Source: Euonymus europaeus
Taxonomy: Eukaryota; Streptophyta; Magnoliopsida; Celastrales; Celastraceae
DNA: 64,000 bases
NCBI GenBank assembly: GCA_963580455.1
Contig: OY756961.1
Location: 21,061,001-21,125,000 of the forward strand
Direction: 5' to 3'
Shown: in pieces, positions 24,949 through 37,385 of the stretch
Position numbering within the stretch: position 1 is the first letter of the stretch
Layout: each line of letters opens with the position of its first letter
Position numbers and translations under genes: made by a program
The notes under the pieces: model-generated
Database searches by the model: none
What the model saw: only the letters and a program-made list of their open reading frames with translations
Told to the model about the DNA's origin: nothing

Positions 24949-27900
24949 ATGGGGCAGATCGTGAAGAGGAAGAAGAAAGGGAGACCATCGAAGGCGGATC
25001 TGGCAGCTCGAGCTTTATCGGCGTCGGAGAGGGATATACGGCGGACCCTCCGAGGTCGAAATGTGAGGTATAACGTAATAGAGTACGACGATGATTATAT
25101 TCAAGATGACGAGGAGGAAGAAGAGGAAGAAGAGGAAGAAGTGAGAAAGCGAGAGAAGAAGGTGAAGCTCGTGGTTAAGCTCCACAGTGACGAAGATGGA
25201 CGCTCTTCAGTTGCGCGTGGCCGGCACGCGCAAGGAAATGACGCATCGGAGGAGGAAGAGGAGCGCGGGAAGAAGCCGTTAAAGAAGAGGAAAATCAACG
25301 GTGTAGATGATGCTGATTTTGATAGTGATAATATTGACGATAACAATGAAAATCGCGATGATCAGGGAGATGATGATGAGGTTTGTATTGAATCGTATGT
25401 ACTGTGGGGGGATCTCTGTGAACCTTAATCGGACTGTGAGAGGGATCTCTGTGAAACTTAGACGAACTGTGAGAGGGAAAAACAGGGTTTTGGGTTAGGG
25501 ATTTATGAGAAAGAGATGGAGACAGATAGGTGAGAAATTGGAGGGCGTGTGTCCAGCTCAGCTGAAATCAATCAATGGAGAGATGTGTGATTGGTCCAGT
25601 TACAAAGTGCTCTCTCACACTCCACTTGTGTGTGATGATTTTCTCCCTCTAGAGTCTCGGCTTCTTCGGGGTTGGATTGAGAGAGACAATAACTGTCGGT
25701 CAACTGTCTTAAACTAACTTCCCAAAAGAATCTGATCACGCTGCCCATTTTTCTCTCCCTGTCTCTGTCTAACCAATCTCTCTATATTTCTCTCTCTATA
25801 TCTTTTAATATCCTGCCTCACTCTGTCTCTCTGCCTATTGTCTGCTTTAGCTGTCTCTGTCTATGTCTATGTCTCTACATCACTTCTTAGTTCTTTTACG
25901 TACACTTGTTTGTGGGTACACATTTATTCATGTTTCTTGGTTTGGGGTTTTGAAGTAAGAGCTGTGGGATTTTGGATTTTGACAGGTAAGGATACGAAAG
26001 GGAGACACTACAGGGCAGGAGCAGGACTCTGCTCCAGGTATGTTCTATGCTACGTGATTGTGTGTTTTAATTGATATTATCATATGAGTGGGAAACTGAC
26101 GTGGGTTTGTTTCGAAATTGCGTTTGATTTTGTTAGGGACGCCCACAGAAGCTGCTTCCGAATTGCGTTTGCCGGATAAGAAAGTATTGGAGTTGATTCT
26201 TGATAAGCTCCAAAAGTGGGTTACACGTTCTCTCTCACTGTTCTTTTAAAAACTTCTAGAATGGTTGTCCTAGTATTGTCAATTTCGACTATTTGCTAAT
26301 TCTAGTTGTTGCTTTTGGCAGGAAAGACGTGTATGGTGTGTATGCAGAGCCAGTCGATCTTGAAGAGGTGAGTGAAGGGTTAAACAGTTATTGTTAGTTG
26401 AGGAGTCATTATTAATTCAAGGGATTTTTTGGTTTTTTTTGGCTTATTGTAGCTTCCAGACTACCTCGATTATATTGACAATCCAATGGATTTTGCTACG
26501 GTGAGGAAGAAGTTGGCTAATGGATCATACAGTACCTTAGAGCAATTTGAGGTAATTATGATGGTTCAGCTTTGCAGAGCCTATTTACTATTGGTTATGG
26601 GACTTCTGATTTCTGAATGAAATGTTGCTGAAGTTGATCCAGGCTAGCTGCTTGTTTGAGGACATAAATCAGTTAGTTCTGAGGAAAAAATTCTGCAGTT
26701 TTATGATACCTGCTTGATTATTGTCTCTCAAATCTCAATATTTCATAATTGAAAACAATTCTGAAACGATGGTTTTGAGCAGTCCCATAATTTTGGACTT
26801 TAATGGGTGCATATACTGCTGCAGTCATGTCAATTTTGTGTCAAGATCTCCCATTTTGCTCATACAACCCCTCATATTCCATCTTCATTTTATATCGAGA
26901 TGATATACTCTAATTCTGTCATATGTATCTGCAAAAAAGAATTTATGATTGTTTACAAGGAACTTAATGTTTGATTTTTTGAGTTTAGATGATGGTGTTG
27001 GAAAATGGATAAAATGTTTGATGTGAATTGTTGGACTAGAAGTAATTGGTTACCTTATTTGGCCTATTTTTGAAACCTTCAAATGGCCACAAAGTTAGGA
27101 TGGTTTTGACACTGAGTTGCAATACTATTAACATTATATATACATTGTGGCCTGCTTGCTAATGCGCTGTTTCTGCTAACATACATACTAGCTATGGAAT
27201 GTATCATTAGGATGGCTCCAATTTATATGGGAACCTAATTGTGGAACTTCAGTTTTGCATGGCCAAACAAATGGTGAGAGCATCATAGAAGTCTAGGTTA
27301 AACTCTTACTGATTATAATGATCTTTATTGACTGCAGTTATTGTAATTTTTGCCTCTTCCTTAAGGGTGATTGACTTTTTCTTCTTGTTCTTTTTATCTC
27401 TGTTTTCATTTCTTAAAGATGATAACTTGGCCTGTTGTTCAATTATGGGGAAACTGATGTTGCGCTTTATATAGTGGCTTGTAACACTGTTTTTCTGTTT
27501 TTTTTTTAATGCAGAGTGACGTGTTTCTAATATGCTCTAATGCAATGCAGTATAATGCACCAGAGACCATATACTATAAACAGGTATAAACCCCTCGCGT
27601 TCTTTATACAGTTATGTAAACTTTGGCTTCTCGTTTGGTGTTTAATAGTATTGCCTACTTTTCTTTTGAAGGCACGTTCCATTGAAGAGCTGGCAACAAG
27701 GAAATTCCAGAGGTTAAGGGCCAACATTGAGCGTGCTGAGAAAGAGATGAAGGCTGAACAGAGAACAAAATTGAATTCATTGGGAAAGAACCAGATAAAG
27801 AAACCTTTGGGCCGGACTGTGCAGGAACCTGCTAGCTCTGATTTTTCTCCGGGTGCTACTCTTGCCACTCATGGGGATGTCCAGAATGGTTCTGCTGCAA

Positions 27901-30079
27901 ACCAAACAAGCGTTTGTGAACGGCCTTTTGTTACTGATGGGCCTCTTGAGGGGAACTACTCCATCGATAATAATTTGGATAAGATAGAAGATATGCCATC
28001 AGGTATTCTATCTGGAGAAATTCATATATGTGATTGTAAAATATTGATAGATAACAAATTTGAAGATTGCTTCTTGGATTTTGTGGATTTTTCTATACAC
28101 TCTCAGCCGAGGGATGGTTTGAATAATTTTAGATGATTCCTACATCTCTTTGCTATAATTGATCCAGAGAATGGGTTCATACAAATTTTAACCCTGAAAC
28201 CATGGTCTCTGATATAAATTCTACGCATTTCTTTCCATATACTGTAGAGCACCTAATATTTTTCCTGTTTAAGTTGATGCTGATAACCATTTTGATGGAC
28301 AGTTTTAGGAAAGGGTCTACCATCCAAACTTGGGAGGAAGCCATATGTAGTTGATGAAAACCGTCGTGCAACATACAATATATCTGATCAAACGGTGTCC
28401 AAATCAGACTCAATATTTACAACCTTTGATAATGAAGTCAAGCAGCTAGTTGCTGTATGTTCTGTGAACCTGATCTTTTTCTACTAGTACTTGGCCTCTG
28501 TGCTTATCTTGTTTTTATTTTTCTGAATCAGGTTGGGCTTCATGCGGAATATGCCTATGCCAGGAGCCTGGCTCATTTTGCTGCAACTCTTGGACCTGTT
28601 GCTTGGAAAATTGCATCCCAGAGAATTGAACAAGCATTACCTGTAGGGTTTAAGTTTGGTCGTGGGTGGGTGGGAGAATATGAGCCACTTCCAACCTCAA
28701 TATTAATGCTTGAACCCCAAACCCAGTCGGAATCTCATTTTTTGTCAAAGGCCAAGAGTACCACTGATTCACGAAAGGTTGACATGACTTCTAAAACCCA
28801 TATCCTTCCCATGGAGTGTCCTTTAAGTGGCCCTGGTAAGGAGCACTCTGTTCCAGTTAAAGAGGAGCATTTTCTTGGTAGGCCCCCAAAAGAGCCTTTT
28901 GCTCCTGGTAAGGAACACCATGTCGGTGGGTCGGTGAGGGAGCAATTTGTTCCTGTTAAGGACCATCCTGTCAGGATGCTTAATTCAGAAGGGAAGCCAC
29001 CGTTATTTCATCATAGGAATGGGCCTGTGTTGGGAGCAAAACAGTCTTTTTTTGCATCTGCTGGAATGGTAGCTTGCAACCCTGCAGTTGCGACTTATCT
29101 ACAGCAGAATCTGCCTTTTAGGAATACAGCTGTGCCTGAGAATAAGTTTACAAAGCAAGTTCAATTGAAGTTGTCACCTTCGGATAATCAACATGAAGCT
29201 TGCCTTGTTGCGGATAAACAGCATTCAAATAATTCAGAAATGCCAGTTTCCAGGTCAAGAGAGATGGTGCCAAAGAACTTGAATCTTCCACAGCCATTAC
29301 CATTTAAGCAGACAGACTATAATGGAATTGGCTCTAGAGGATTACCCAATGGAAAAGTAACTGGAAATCCTTTGAATAGTGGAATGATTTGTTCAACTGA
29401 TACTGTTTCTAATCAAGTTACCAAAGTAGCAACTTATTTAGCACACGGACAAGAGAAAAATCTTAGTGACCCAGTTGAGTTGATGAGGAGATTAGCTGAA
29501 AATGGCCAAAAGCATCAGAGATCAACGAACTATACACCACCTGATAGTCCTTCTGTAGCAGCTTCAGTTCCATCTGGAAAAAATGATTCAAGCAATTCTT
29601 CATCAACTGCTGCCCGTGCATGGATACCAATAGGCGCCGCTGCATTTAAACAACCAACAGAAAATTCTGGCACTCATAATACTCAAATTTCTGCCGAGTC
29701 GTTGTATAACCCAACTCGCCAGCTTCATCCTCAAAGTCCATGTGTTCAGGGGCAGTCTCCGCTTCCCACCAGCATGCAATTGTCTGATAAGAACAGTTTT
29801 CAATTTCAGGTATTTCCACCCCAACCTTTTCGGCTAGGAAATGGTTCCCAATTGCAAGACAGACCTACGGTCTTCCCTCGGTTGGTAACAACTGACTTTT
29901 CTAGGTTCCATCCACAGTCTCCTTGGCAAGGTCTCAGTCCACATTCCCAACCAAGGCCAAAACAAGACACCCTTCCTCCAGACTTGAATATTGGTTTCCA
30001 GCCTCCTGGTTCTCCTGTGAAACAATCATCCAATGGTATTATGGATTCCCAGCTGCCAGATCTGGCTTTGCAGCTCTGA
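24949..30079 (+). CDS. Bromodomain protein, plant SWI/SNF-associated BRD1/2/13-like
   Basis: Nine exons encode 935 aa: 24949-25380, 25986-26037, 26137-26215, 26322-26367, 26453-26551, 27515-27583, 27672-28002, 28303-28454, 28532-30079. Phases agree throughout. N-terminal KRKKKGRPSKADLAARALS is basic and AT-hook-like, followed by acidic runs. The bromodomain spans about residues 170-275 with ZA-loop PVDLEELPDYLDYI, NPMDF, and the acetyl-lysine-binding Asn at 250 (MQYNAPETIYYKQ). A middle conserved part (HAEYAYARSLAHFAATLGP, then FKFGRGWVGEYEP) and a long Pro/Ser/Gln-rich tail ending in PDLALQL match plant BRD1/BRD2/BRD13. These are described as SWI/SNF chromatin-remodelling subunits that read acetylated histones. 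Which paralogue it is cannot be decided here. Translation through the donor at 25381 would soon stop. Confidence 0.9.
25408..25480 (+). repeat. Short tandem duplication in BRD intron 1
   Basis: GGGATCTCTGTGAA followed by ACTGTGAGAGGG occurs twice in tandem, with a period of about 33 bp and a few differences. It lies in the first intron. Confidence 0.7.
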
Positions 30080-31440
30080 ATACAGGGAGATTTAGTGAGA
30101 AATAATACAGAAAGGAAAGGGCGGAGGTGGTTTCTGTCTCGTATGTCAAGTGTGGACCTTCTCTCTCACAGCTTTTGGTGCACAAGAGGTGAGAATGCCC
30201 CATCTTTCAGAGCATAAATGTCCTTTATTTGTCCACCGTTGATGAGAAATTACCTAAACCCAGTCCCCGATCATTATGATGGAGCCGGGTTTTCTAATCT
30301 TTGCTGTTCGATCATATGGGACGCAATCAGAGGATCAGGGAAAGATACTTTTGTCAAAGCCATGAGATTTTCTCTCCGTTTCTTAACGAAATCAGCATAT
30401 AGTTCGTCTTAGAAAACTAAAATCTTTGGAGTTAAGCATGAGAATGATTGAACTTTAGCAATTATCAATTGATTAGAAGTTCGTAGTCAGTTTGATTATT
30501 ACACAACAGAACACATTGATGCCTTGTACACTAGAGGATTAGTTGCATAGATTTTAGTTGCTTTTACTTCATCACATGTTATTTCATCGAGGATTATGCT
30601 GGTAGTGTTGTTATGTACATGTGAAAGGTATTCTCATTTCTCACAAATGAAATTTTTCAGTAATTTCCTCTCCTTCAAAGATTGATGAGAACTTATGAAT
30701 TGTGGCAACCAAAAGATAAATTGATATGAAGAGAAGGCCTGTGAACCTATTTTTTGAATCAGAAATACACAAAAGAACTAAAAGGATTCGCATATGCTTA
30801 GACTTCACAGCTGTTGTGGTTTTCTGGGTTGAAGATGTAGAAGCTCTTCGCCTCCTTAGACCGGAAAACGGATGCCGGACATCATACTTATGCCTATTTT
30901 TTTATTTTCACTTCGCCTGATCTCTGAGAACACAAACATCGCCATCACAGATCAATTCTTTGGCATCAGAAATGGAGGATTTTACCAGACAGCAGCCAAA
31001 CATGTTGCTGCAGAATGTATAAAAAATTAAATCAAGGCCTTTCTGTTTGTGTTGAGAGTTTATTGTCTCCCTAACAATGCATTTTATATATCCTATTTTT
31101 ATACCTTTTTTTGACAAATGCACTTACATTAACTTTTTGGACTAAAGTGACCTTTGACTCGATCAACTTTCATACAGAACTGTACAGAGTTCTAATTTGG
31201 GACTGAACTAATTACAACCCAAATAGGCAAATTGACCACCCTGTTCCTCCCCACAAATGTTCTCTTCCTTGTTGTCCTTGCCACCAACTATTAAAAAGCA
31301 CCCAATGGGAGAGAAGACACAGAGGCAAATATTTATATGAAAAAAAGTTCTAGAAGCGCTTTATAGGCTGCACCATTGAAGTTTGAAACAAAACAAGTAC
31401 AAGCCGCATTCCTTGCTCTCTCCTCCAAATTCATTCATTG
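30080..31440. other. 3' region of the bromodomain gene and spacer
   Basis: Probably the 3' untranslated region to about 30700, then spacer. Short open frames (for example 30218-30412 and 30726-30920) have no coding character. Nothing else is recognised. Confidence 0.5.
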
Positions 31441-32021
31441 ATGTCATCGAATCCGGAGATGAATTTCTATGATTCCAAATTGAACAATGAGACTAGCAAT
31501 GGAGATGTTGACGATGGTGGTGGTTATGGAAGTGGGTATTTGGAGGATTTGTTGCAGGACGCACAAGTACTAGAAGGAGGGATTGGAGAGGATTTGAAGA
31601 TGATGCAGAGTGATTTGGACACCAATGGTGATGGTGGCGGCTGTGGAGGAGAGAATCACAATTTCGGGGGATTCCACATTCAATGGAATAATTCCAATTC
31701 CAACAGCCCGTTTTCGCTATTTTCCGGTCAGTTTCCTGTATTTGCAGATGCTCCTGTTGGCTCATTCCCTGATCAACATCATTAGCATAGGTACAACATT
31801 GTACCTTCATCCAATCTTTTACTCATAGAGCTATGCTTGCTTTTGCATTCACTAGCGCAGGGCTAAAACACAAGGAAGAACCAGCAAACCGGATAAACTC
31901 AATCCACGAGGACTTATCGGAGCTGCTCAATGTAATTCCATCAGGCATGCAGGTGCCGGGATGGTTCAGCAACAGTGGCGAGAACTCCAATGGTCAATCC
32001 TCCGTCGTAATAAACCGATAA
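31441..32021 (+). pseudogene. C-terminal part of a GAMYB-like R2R3-MYB gene, lacking the MYB repeats
   Basis: Two open segments resemble the C-terminal activation region of GAMYB/MYB101-type factors. The first (31441-31785) carries GYLEDLLQDAQVLEGG and a Gly/Asn-rich run. The second, after an acceptor-like AG near 31859, carries LKHKEEPANRINSI, EDLSELLNVIPSG and MQVPGWFSNSGENS. No R2 or R3 helix is visible upstream. The first segment ends in TAG (31783-31785) 8 bp before the likely donor. The upstream DNA is not open in that frame beyond about 31387. I read this as a truncated duplicate. The family assignment rests on the C-terminal motifs only, from memory of the family. Confidence 0.5.
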
Positions 32022-33593
32022 TATGGGGCTTGAGATGCAGCAAATAGCCTCATTGTTTCCTATTGCTTCCACAACAGACCATGTTGGGAACACTGGCTCC
32101 TGTTCTTGGGACAATTTGTCTGGAATTTGCTAACGACTGATTGGGAAATTAACTGGTAACTTGTTGATCAGTACTTAATTTTCACCCTGGTTGATGGGCT
32201 TATAACAATATGACTCCTAATATATTCAATCTGTTCTTGCTTTAAATGTATACATTGAATGAAAATTCCAGATGATAAGTATGTTTCTGTGCCAAACATA
32301 GCTGTGCATTAAGGGCTAACTCTTGGTAGAAAAAGTGAAATTTCTTATATTCCTACCTGCTCTTGCTGGTTACATCTTCAACTCCTCCTGAGTTTGGAAG
32401 AATCGTTCTTCAGAAAGCTGTGTTCCATAGGGCATGTTCTCGCACCCCGCATCGCTGGTGAACCTCCTTTATCCTCTCAACAGACCAGCAGACAAGCTAC
32501 TGCTCCGACCAAAGGAAGAAACACAGACGTTGCCTGCCTGAGCCTTCCACTCACAATCTGGGGTAGCAAGTTGGATTCATTAGAAATGAAGATTGAGTCA
32601 TTCTGTCTAGTTGTAAATACCCAACAAATCAGACTATCATTTATCCCGGCATTTGTTTCCTTGCATTGTACCACATAGAACACAAAAAGGTGAATTGGTA
32701 ATAGCTTATCACGCAATGATGACAATAAGAAACGAGATACTAAAAACAGCGATCATATATACTAGTATTTTTTTGTCCCAGCTATCCTAAATATCGAGAT
32801 GGACGCACACTATTTCATACTGATCATATTAGGACATTTTGGGTCTACATTTTCACGTGAATCATCTGGTTTCATCTCATCAACTAGGGTAGTTTGAAAA
32901 ACACTGCAATCCTTAGCAAGAGAATGATTTCTGTCTAGTTTGTTTTCTTTCAAAAAAAAAAAATCTCTATACTGGGTCATGGACGGATTTTAGAGTCAGT
33001 TAAGTTTGGGCCTGTGTGGCCCATTTAGTGGCTCTTGATAGTTGACACTGGACTAGTATAAAGCCCAAACCCAACCAGGCCTCAAACAATATATCATCAA
33101 AGATAATGTTATTTATTCATTATTAGCTTTAGTGATGTCACACACACACAAAATCACTAAATATTCAAAATATAAATAAATTAAAAAAAGTCATTTAGAG
33201 CTAAAAAAATATAATTTTATTGAGAAAACTTTAGGAAATGCAGTCAACAGATAAGACAAAAGAAAATAATGAATGATGATGATGATAGTGGTCCATGATG
33301 GATGAGCAGACGAAGGCAAACAGTTTGGAAGTATAAACCTGCCTCCTGGTTGATATGGATGCTTCGGCAGCCAACTATTTGAGCAATCGAATGTTTAAAT
33401 AATATTCTCCGATTGATTTAATTGAATAAGATGTTGATGTGATTTTTTTTTTATATTAGGAAGGAGAATAACCAAAACAACTCAAGAGGTCTTAATCCTC
33501 AACGCGCAATACACGCTTGGATCAGTTTATATTCTAGCGTATACTCTGTCACTCATACTCCAGACATTCTCAGTTTTTATATTTTACGAGAGT

Positions 33594-33782
33594 TTATATT
33601 CTATAAAAATACTCTGATCCAAACGGAGGGGTAGTCTTTCCAAAACAGGTCATTGCACCATCGAAAGCGAGCTGGAGAGGAATGAGACCACGGCCATATT
33701 TGATGTCATCTATTAAGAAATCAACAACTCTATTTCTTTTCCTGTATATATGAATCACACTCACTTCCCATGCTTGAGTCAC
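33594..33782 (-). pseudogene. LINE-type RNase H domain remnant
   Basis: The translated minus strand contains TQAWEVSVIHIYRKRNRVVD followed by FLID and GLIPLQL. This is the C-terminal end of the RNase H-like domain of plant non-LTR elements or their derivatives (W-x-V...HIYRExNxVADFLA). The last catalytic-type Asp is kept (VVDFL). The frame ends within 62 codons with no partner domain nearby, so it is a 5'-truncated relic. Confidence 0.65.
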
Positions 33783-34720
33783 AAGCTGTCAAGAAATCGG
33801 GGTCTGTAATAAATTTGCGTCTTATAGATTTAAATTTTTTTAAAAAATATATATATTTATATTTTGATCGAAATTATGAATTTAGCGGTGCATTTTTGTC
33901 CCAAATTTTTTTAATTCATATAAAAAAAATTCATATCCAAACATGAGAAAATAAAAATATTCTACATTTTCTTCTATTCCTTTGATGAATTTCCCTCCCC
34001 TTTTTTTCCCTTTCCTCAATCCAAACACACTCTTAAAACAGGATCTGCTCTAAAAAATTTAGAGCAAAACTCGAGCTTCCTTGATTTGGATACAACTTGG
34101 TTGAATGTGAAACCTTAATAAAAATAGGGATTTTTAGCCATAACTCATCTTTTTTTTTTCCTCAAAAATCTTAAGGTTCATGAGAAATTAAAAATATTTC
34201 AATTAGGAATTTTTTTTATAAAACATACTTGTTAATTCACTAAAATAACTTTTTTATATAAAAGAGGGCGTCACCTCATTAACCATAATCCTTTATTTCA
34301 CCAGTTTATACTATATTTTTATTTTTACTTTGAGATCACCTTATTCTCTCTCTTTTTTAATCACTTTTCCTCTTTTTTCTCTCATTTTTTAGATCACTTT
34401 CATTTCTCTCATTTTTCCCTCTATTTTCTTTGAGATCATTTTTTTTTTAGATCACTTGTTTTATTTCTCTTTTTTTGTCCATCTTTTTTTGATAACTTTA
34501 TACTCTCTTTTTAATATTAAGTTGATTTCTTAATATTTCTTTGTGCGATATTTTTTGTTGTCAATAATTGCTTCGTAATCGTGCAAATAGTTCTCAAAAA
34601 AAATTATTTTGTATTGAGATGATATTGTTGCTAGTCAAATTAGTATGCTTCTATTTGAATAGTATGAGCTTTCTACTATCTTAATGATAACATCTATCTA
34701 TATATCTATATATATATATG

Positions 34721-34933
34721 GTTTTAGGGTTTTATTTTAGGGTTTAAGAATTTAGGAATTTAGGGCGGGTTTTAGGACTTTAGGGTTTAGGGTTTTAGGG
34801 CTTTAGATTTTAGGGTTTAAGATTTTAGGGTTTAGGGTTTAGAAAGTGTTTACGATTTAGAATCTTTTGATTTACAGTTTAGGATTTTAGAGTTTAGAAT
34901 TTATGGTTTTTGTATATACTGTTTAGGATTTAG
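34721..34933 (+). repeat. Degenerate telomere-like TTTAGGG tract
   Basis: A run of TTTAGGG, TTTTAGGG and variants such as TTTAGGATTT and TTTAAGATTT, all in one orientation, extends for about 210 bp, preceded by a TATATA run. The unit is the Arabidopsis-type plant telomere heptamer with many substitutions and length changes. It is an interstitial telomere-like repeat. Confidence 0.85.
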
Positions 34934-36578
34934 TTGAAGAAAGATGGCGAGTTCCAATATATGTTTTAGAAAATAGATGTGTTTATGGTGTGAGGGTGAT
35001 CGGGTAGCAATAACTCACTCGTTTGAACTCTTATTGATACAATTTTTATGACATTCAAAAGAAGAGTCTAAGACCTAATAACGTATTATTTGTAATATAT
35101 ATTTTTGGAAATTCAAATATTTTACGAGTCAAATTGAGACTCTAAGTTTACACATCGGAGTTGTGAATCATATAGATACAATACTCGCTAAATTTATTTG
35201 CACTAAGCTTGATGTGCATCAAATTTATCTGTACTAATTTTCTTTTGCTTAGAATATATCGACAATGAATTTTATCTGAAAGAGTTTTTTACGCAAATTT
35301 ATAATATATATTTAAATTTGTAATGTATTTTGAGAGATAAATATTTTTGAAATTTCACTTCAGAAAATAAAAATATATATAAAACTAATAATGTCATCAT
35401 TGTCACGGAATTATTATTATTATTATTATTATTTTTTGTGAGAGACTAAGCCGATGTTCGATTGTTGTGTTATGTAATTTCATAAAAATCAGTGGAGCAC
35501 ATAAGTAGCTCATTATCCCATGTTCTTATTAATAATTAATTTCGGCGCGTGTCTTTATTGGATTTAGTTGGTGTCCAATTGGCCTTTTTTGTGTGTAATT
35601 GTCCAGTAAAATAAGGGAAAATGTAAATGTTTTTTCCATGTTTGATTTTTTTATATTATGACGTGGAAGTCAACGCCATTTGTAATCCCGATTACTTATT
35701 ATCCCAGTCATTTTCCATGCTAGTTTAATGGACTAAAACAGACTAACAGAGGAAAATACTAATTTTATGGGTAACAAACACGTTTTAGTGAAAAACTATG
35801 ATGCTTAGAAGGGATACATTGTCAATGATTTAGAAGTTTAAAGCTCTCTTTGGCATTTCTTTTATCTTCAAAAGCAATTATCGATTAGACATGTACAATG
35901 AGTTTACCTATTGTTCATGACTTTTAGAAAGATCGCTCAAAGATTTGGGAAAGAAGGAAATTAAATTATAATCACAAATATGACTTAGGTTTTTTGAGAA
36001 TTTTATACGGAAAAATGTCTTCCATGTAACCACTTGAATGATAGTTTAGTAATGCATCTCTCTCAAATCAAACCGTATGGATTTGTAATGTCCTGAATTC
36101 AATTCACATTAAGAGCAATATTTCTGTGACTGCATGTGCTAGACTTTGATCCAACTTAATTTTCATATCGTCGAGTGAAAAACTTATGTACGTATACGTC
36201 TGACGGCCAGAGTTTAATCACATATCAAATGTTGGAAGTGCAAACTCGTATAATATCGCCCTTGGTAAAACGAAAATCTCGTATGCACAGAGAAAAAAAT
36301 TACCTATCAAAACATTGTTAACAAAAGTTAAAATTAACGATATCTAAGTGCATGGAAAAATGATATGTTTGAAGACATTATTAATGCATTGTTAATTGTT
36401 GAACATAACATATGATTTAACAACCAAATCCCACTTGGGAAATGGACATTAATCCATTTAATTTGTTCATAATATATAAACATATATAAAGTTGTGACCC
36501 CTAATCATCCAAACCCACAAGCCCTCCTATATCTACTTCACTACAATGAAGATATAATTACAAATTGAATGATTATGA

Positions 36579-37385
36579 TCACAAGGATTCAAGAAACCCA
36601 GTTTTTGCAAGAACAGCCTTCCTCATTTCACTAAGATCCCTTCCTTTGAGTTTCCTCCCAACACCTTCCAAAACAGAAAATGAAGAAATGTGTGTCCTTG
36701 CAAACCTTTTTGCTATCAACTCATGAGGTGGAATGTTGGAATTCTCCACCTCCACATCATCACCATCACCACCATCAAAATCTTCATCCTCATCACCATC
36801 AAAATCTTCATCCTCATCCTCATCACTGCCACCATTGTCATTCTTGGGGAGGGTTAGGTTCTTTGCTTTCTTATGGTAGTTTTTTGGCCAATTTGGGATT
36901 GTGACTGGTGCAGATTGTTGAACAGGTTTGGCTTCAAGGATTTGACTGCTACTAGTAGCACTAGTATTATTGCTGCTACTAGTGCTAGTGTTGATGGTTG
37001 GTTTTGGAATCATTCTTGCTGCACTGAGATGTTTAGGTGCAGAAACAGAGGAATCCATGGATTTTGTAAACCTAGAAATTGAATCTTTTCTTTCTCTAAG
37101 AACATCCCAAACATCTTCCTCCTCAAAATCCCCATCTGTCAATGATCTCCACAATCCCCTCCCTTGCCTGCAAGAAAGAACAAGTCTTTCATTGAAATTT
37201 GGCTTTAAATCTCAAATCTACACATGGGTTCAAGTCTAAAAACAGGAAAAAAATAAAAATCCCCAAATGGGTTCTCCCCAAAATTCACAGATTCAGAGAA
37301 ACAAACACAAACAAAGAGAAGAAAATTCCAGTAAAGGACGAATCGTTCTGTACCTTTCCATTGATTGCAAACTCCCAAAGGACAT
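36579..37385 (-). CDS. Senescence regulator S40 family protein (DUF584)
   Basis: Two exons (37385-37354 and 37167-36579) encode 206 aa. The first is short ([10 protein letters not shown]) and ends in AG. The second supplies G to give Arg, then [20 protein letters not shown], the S40 N-terminal signature. A Ser/Thr/Asn-rich region, the segment [15 protein letters not shown], an acidic Asp/Glu/Gly run, and the C-terminal DUF584 block ([32 protein letters not shown]) follow. The family is mostly nuclear and linked to senescence and stress; the biochemical role is unknown. An acceptor-like site precedes exon 1, suggesting an intron in the 5' leader; a slightly longer N terminus (frame open before the ATG) cannot be excluded. 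Confidence 0.85.

Larger units (their letters stand above)
32022..36578. other. Long AT-rich spacer
   Basis: It contains a LINE remnant (33594-33782), a telomere-like tract (34721-34933), an ATT microsatellite near 35410 and CT/T-rich low-complexity DNA at 34280-34500 with repeated AGATCACTT words. I see no gene; the frames at 32394-32725 have no recognisable family. Confidence 0.55.

Noticed and set aside
27540..28136. 198-aa frame as a separate gene
   Set aside because: It is BRD exon 7 read through its introns on both sides.
31493..31810. Minus-strand frame opposite the MYB fragment
   Set aside because: His-rich shadow of the Gly/Asp-rich plus-strand frame.
36680..36904. His-rich plus-strand frame over the S40 gene
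   Set aside because: Antisense of the Asp/Glu run in S40; the minus frame carries the family motifs.
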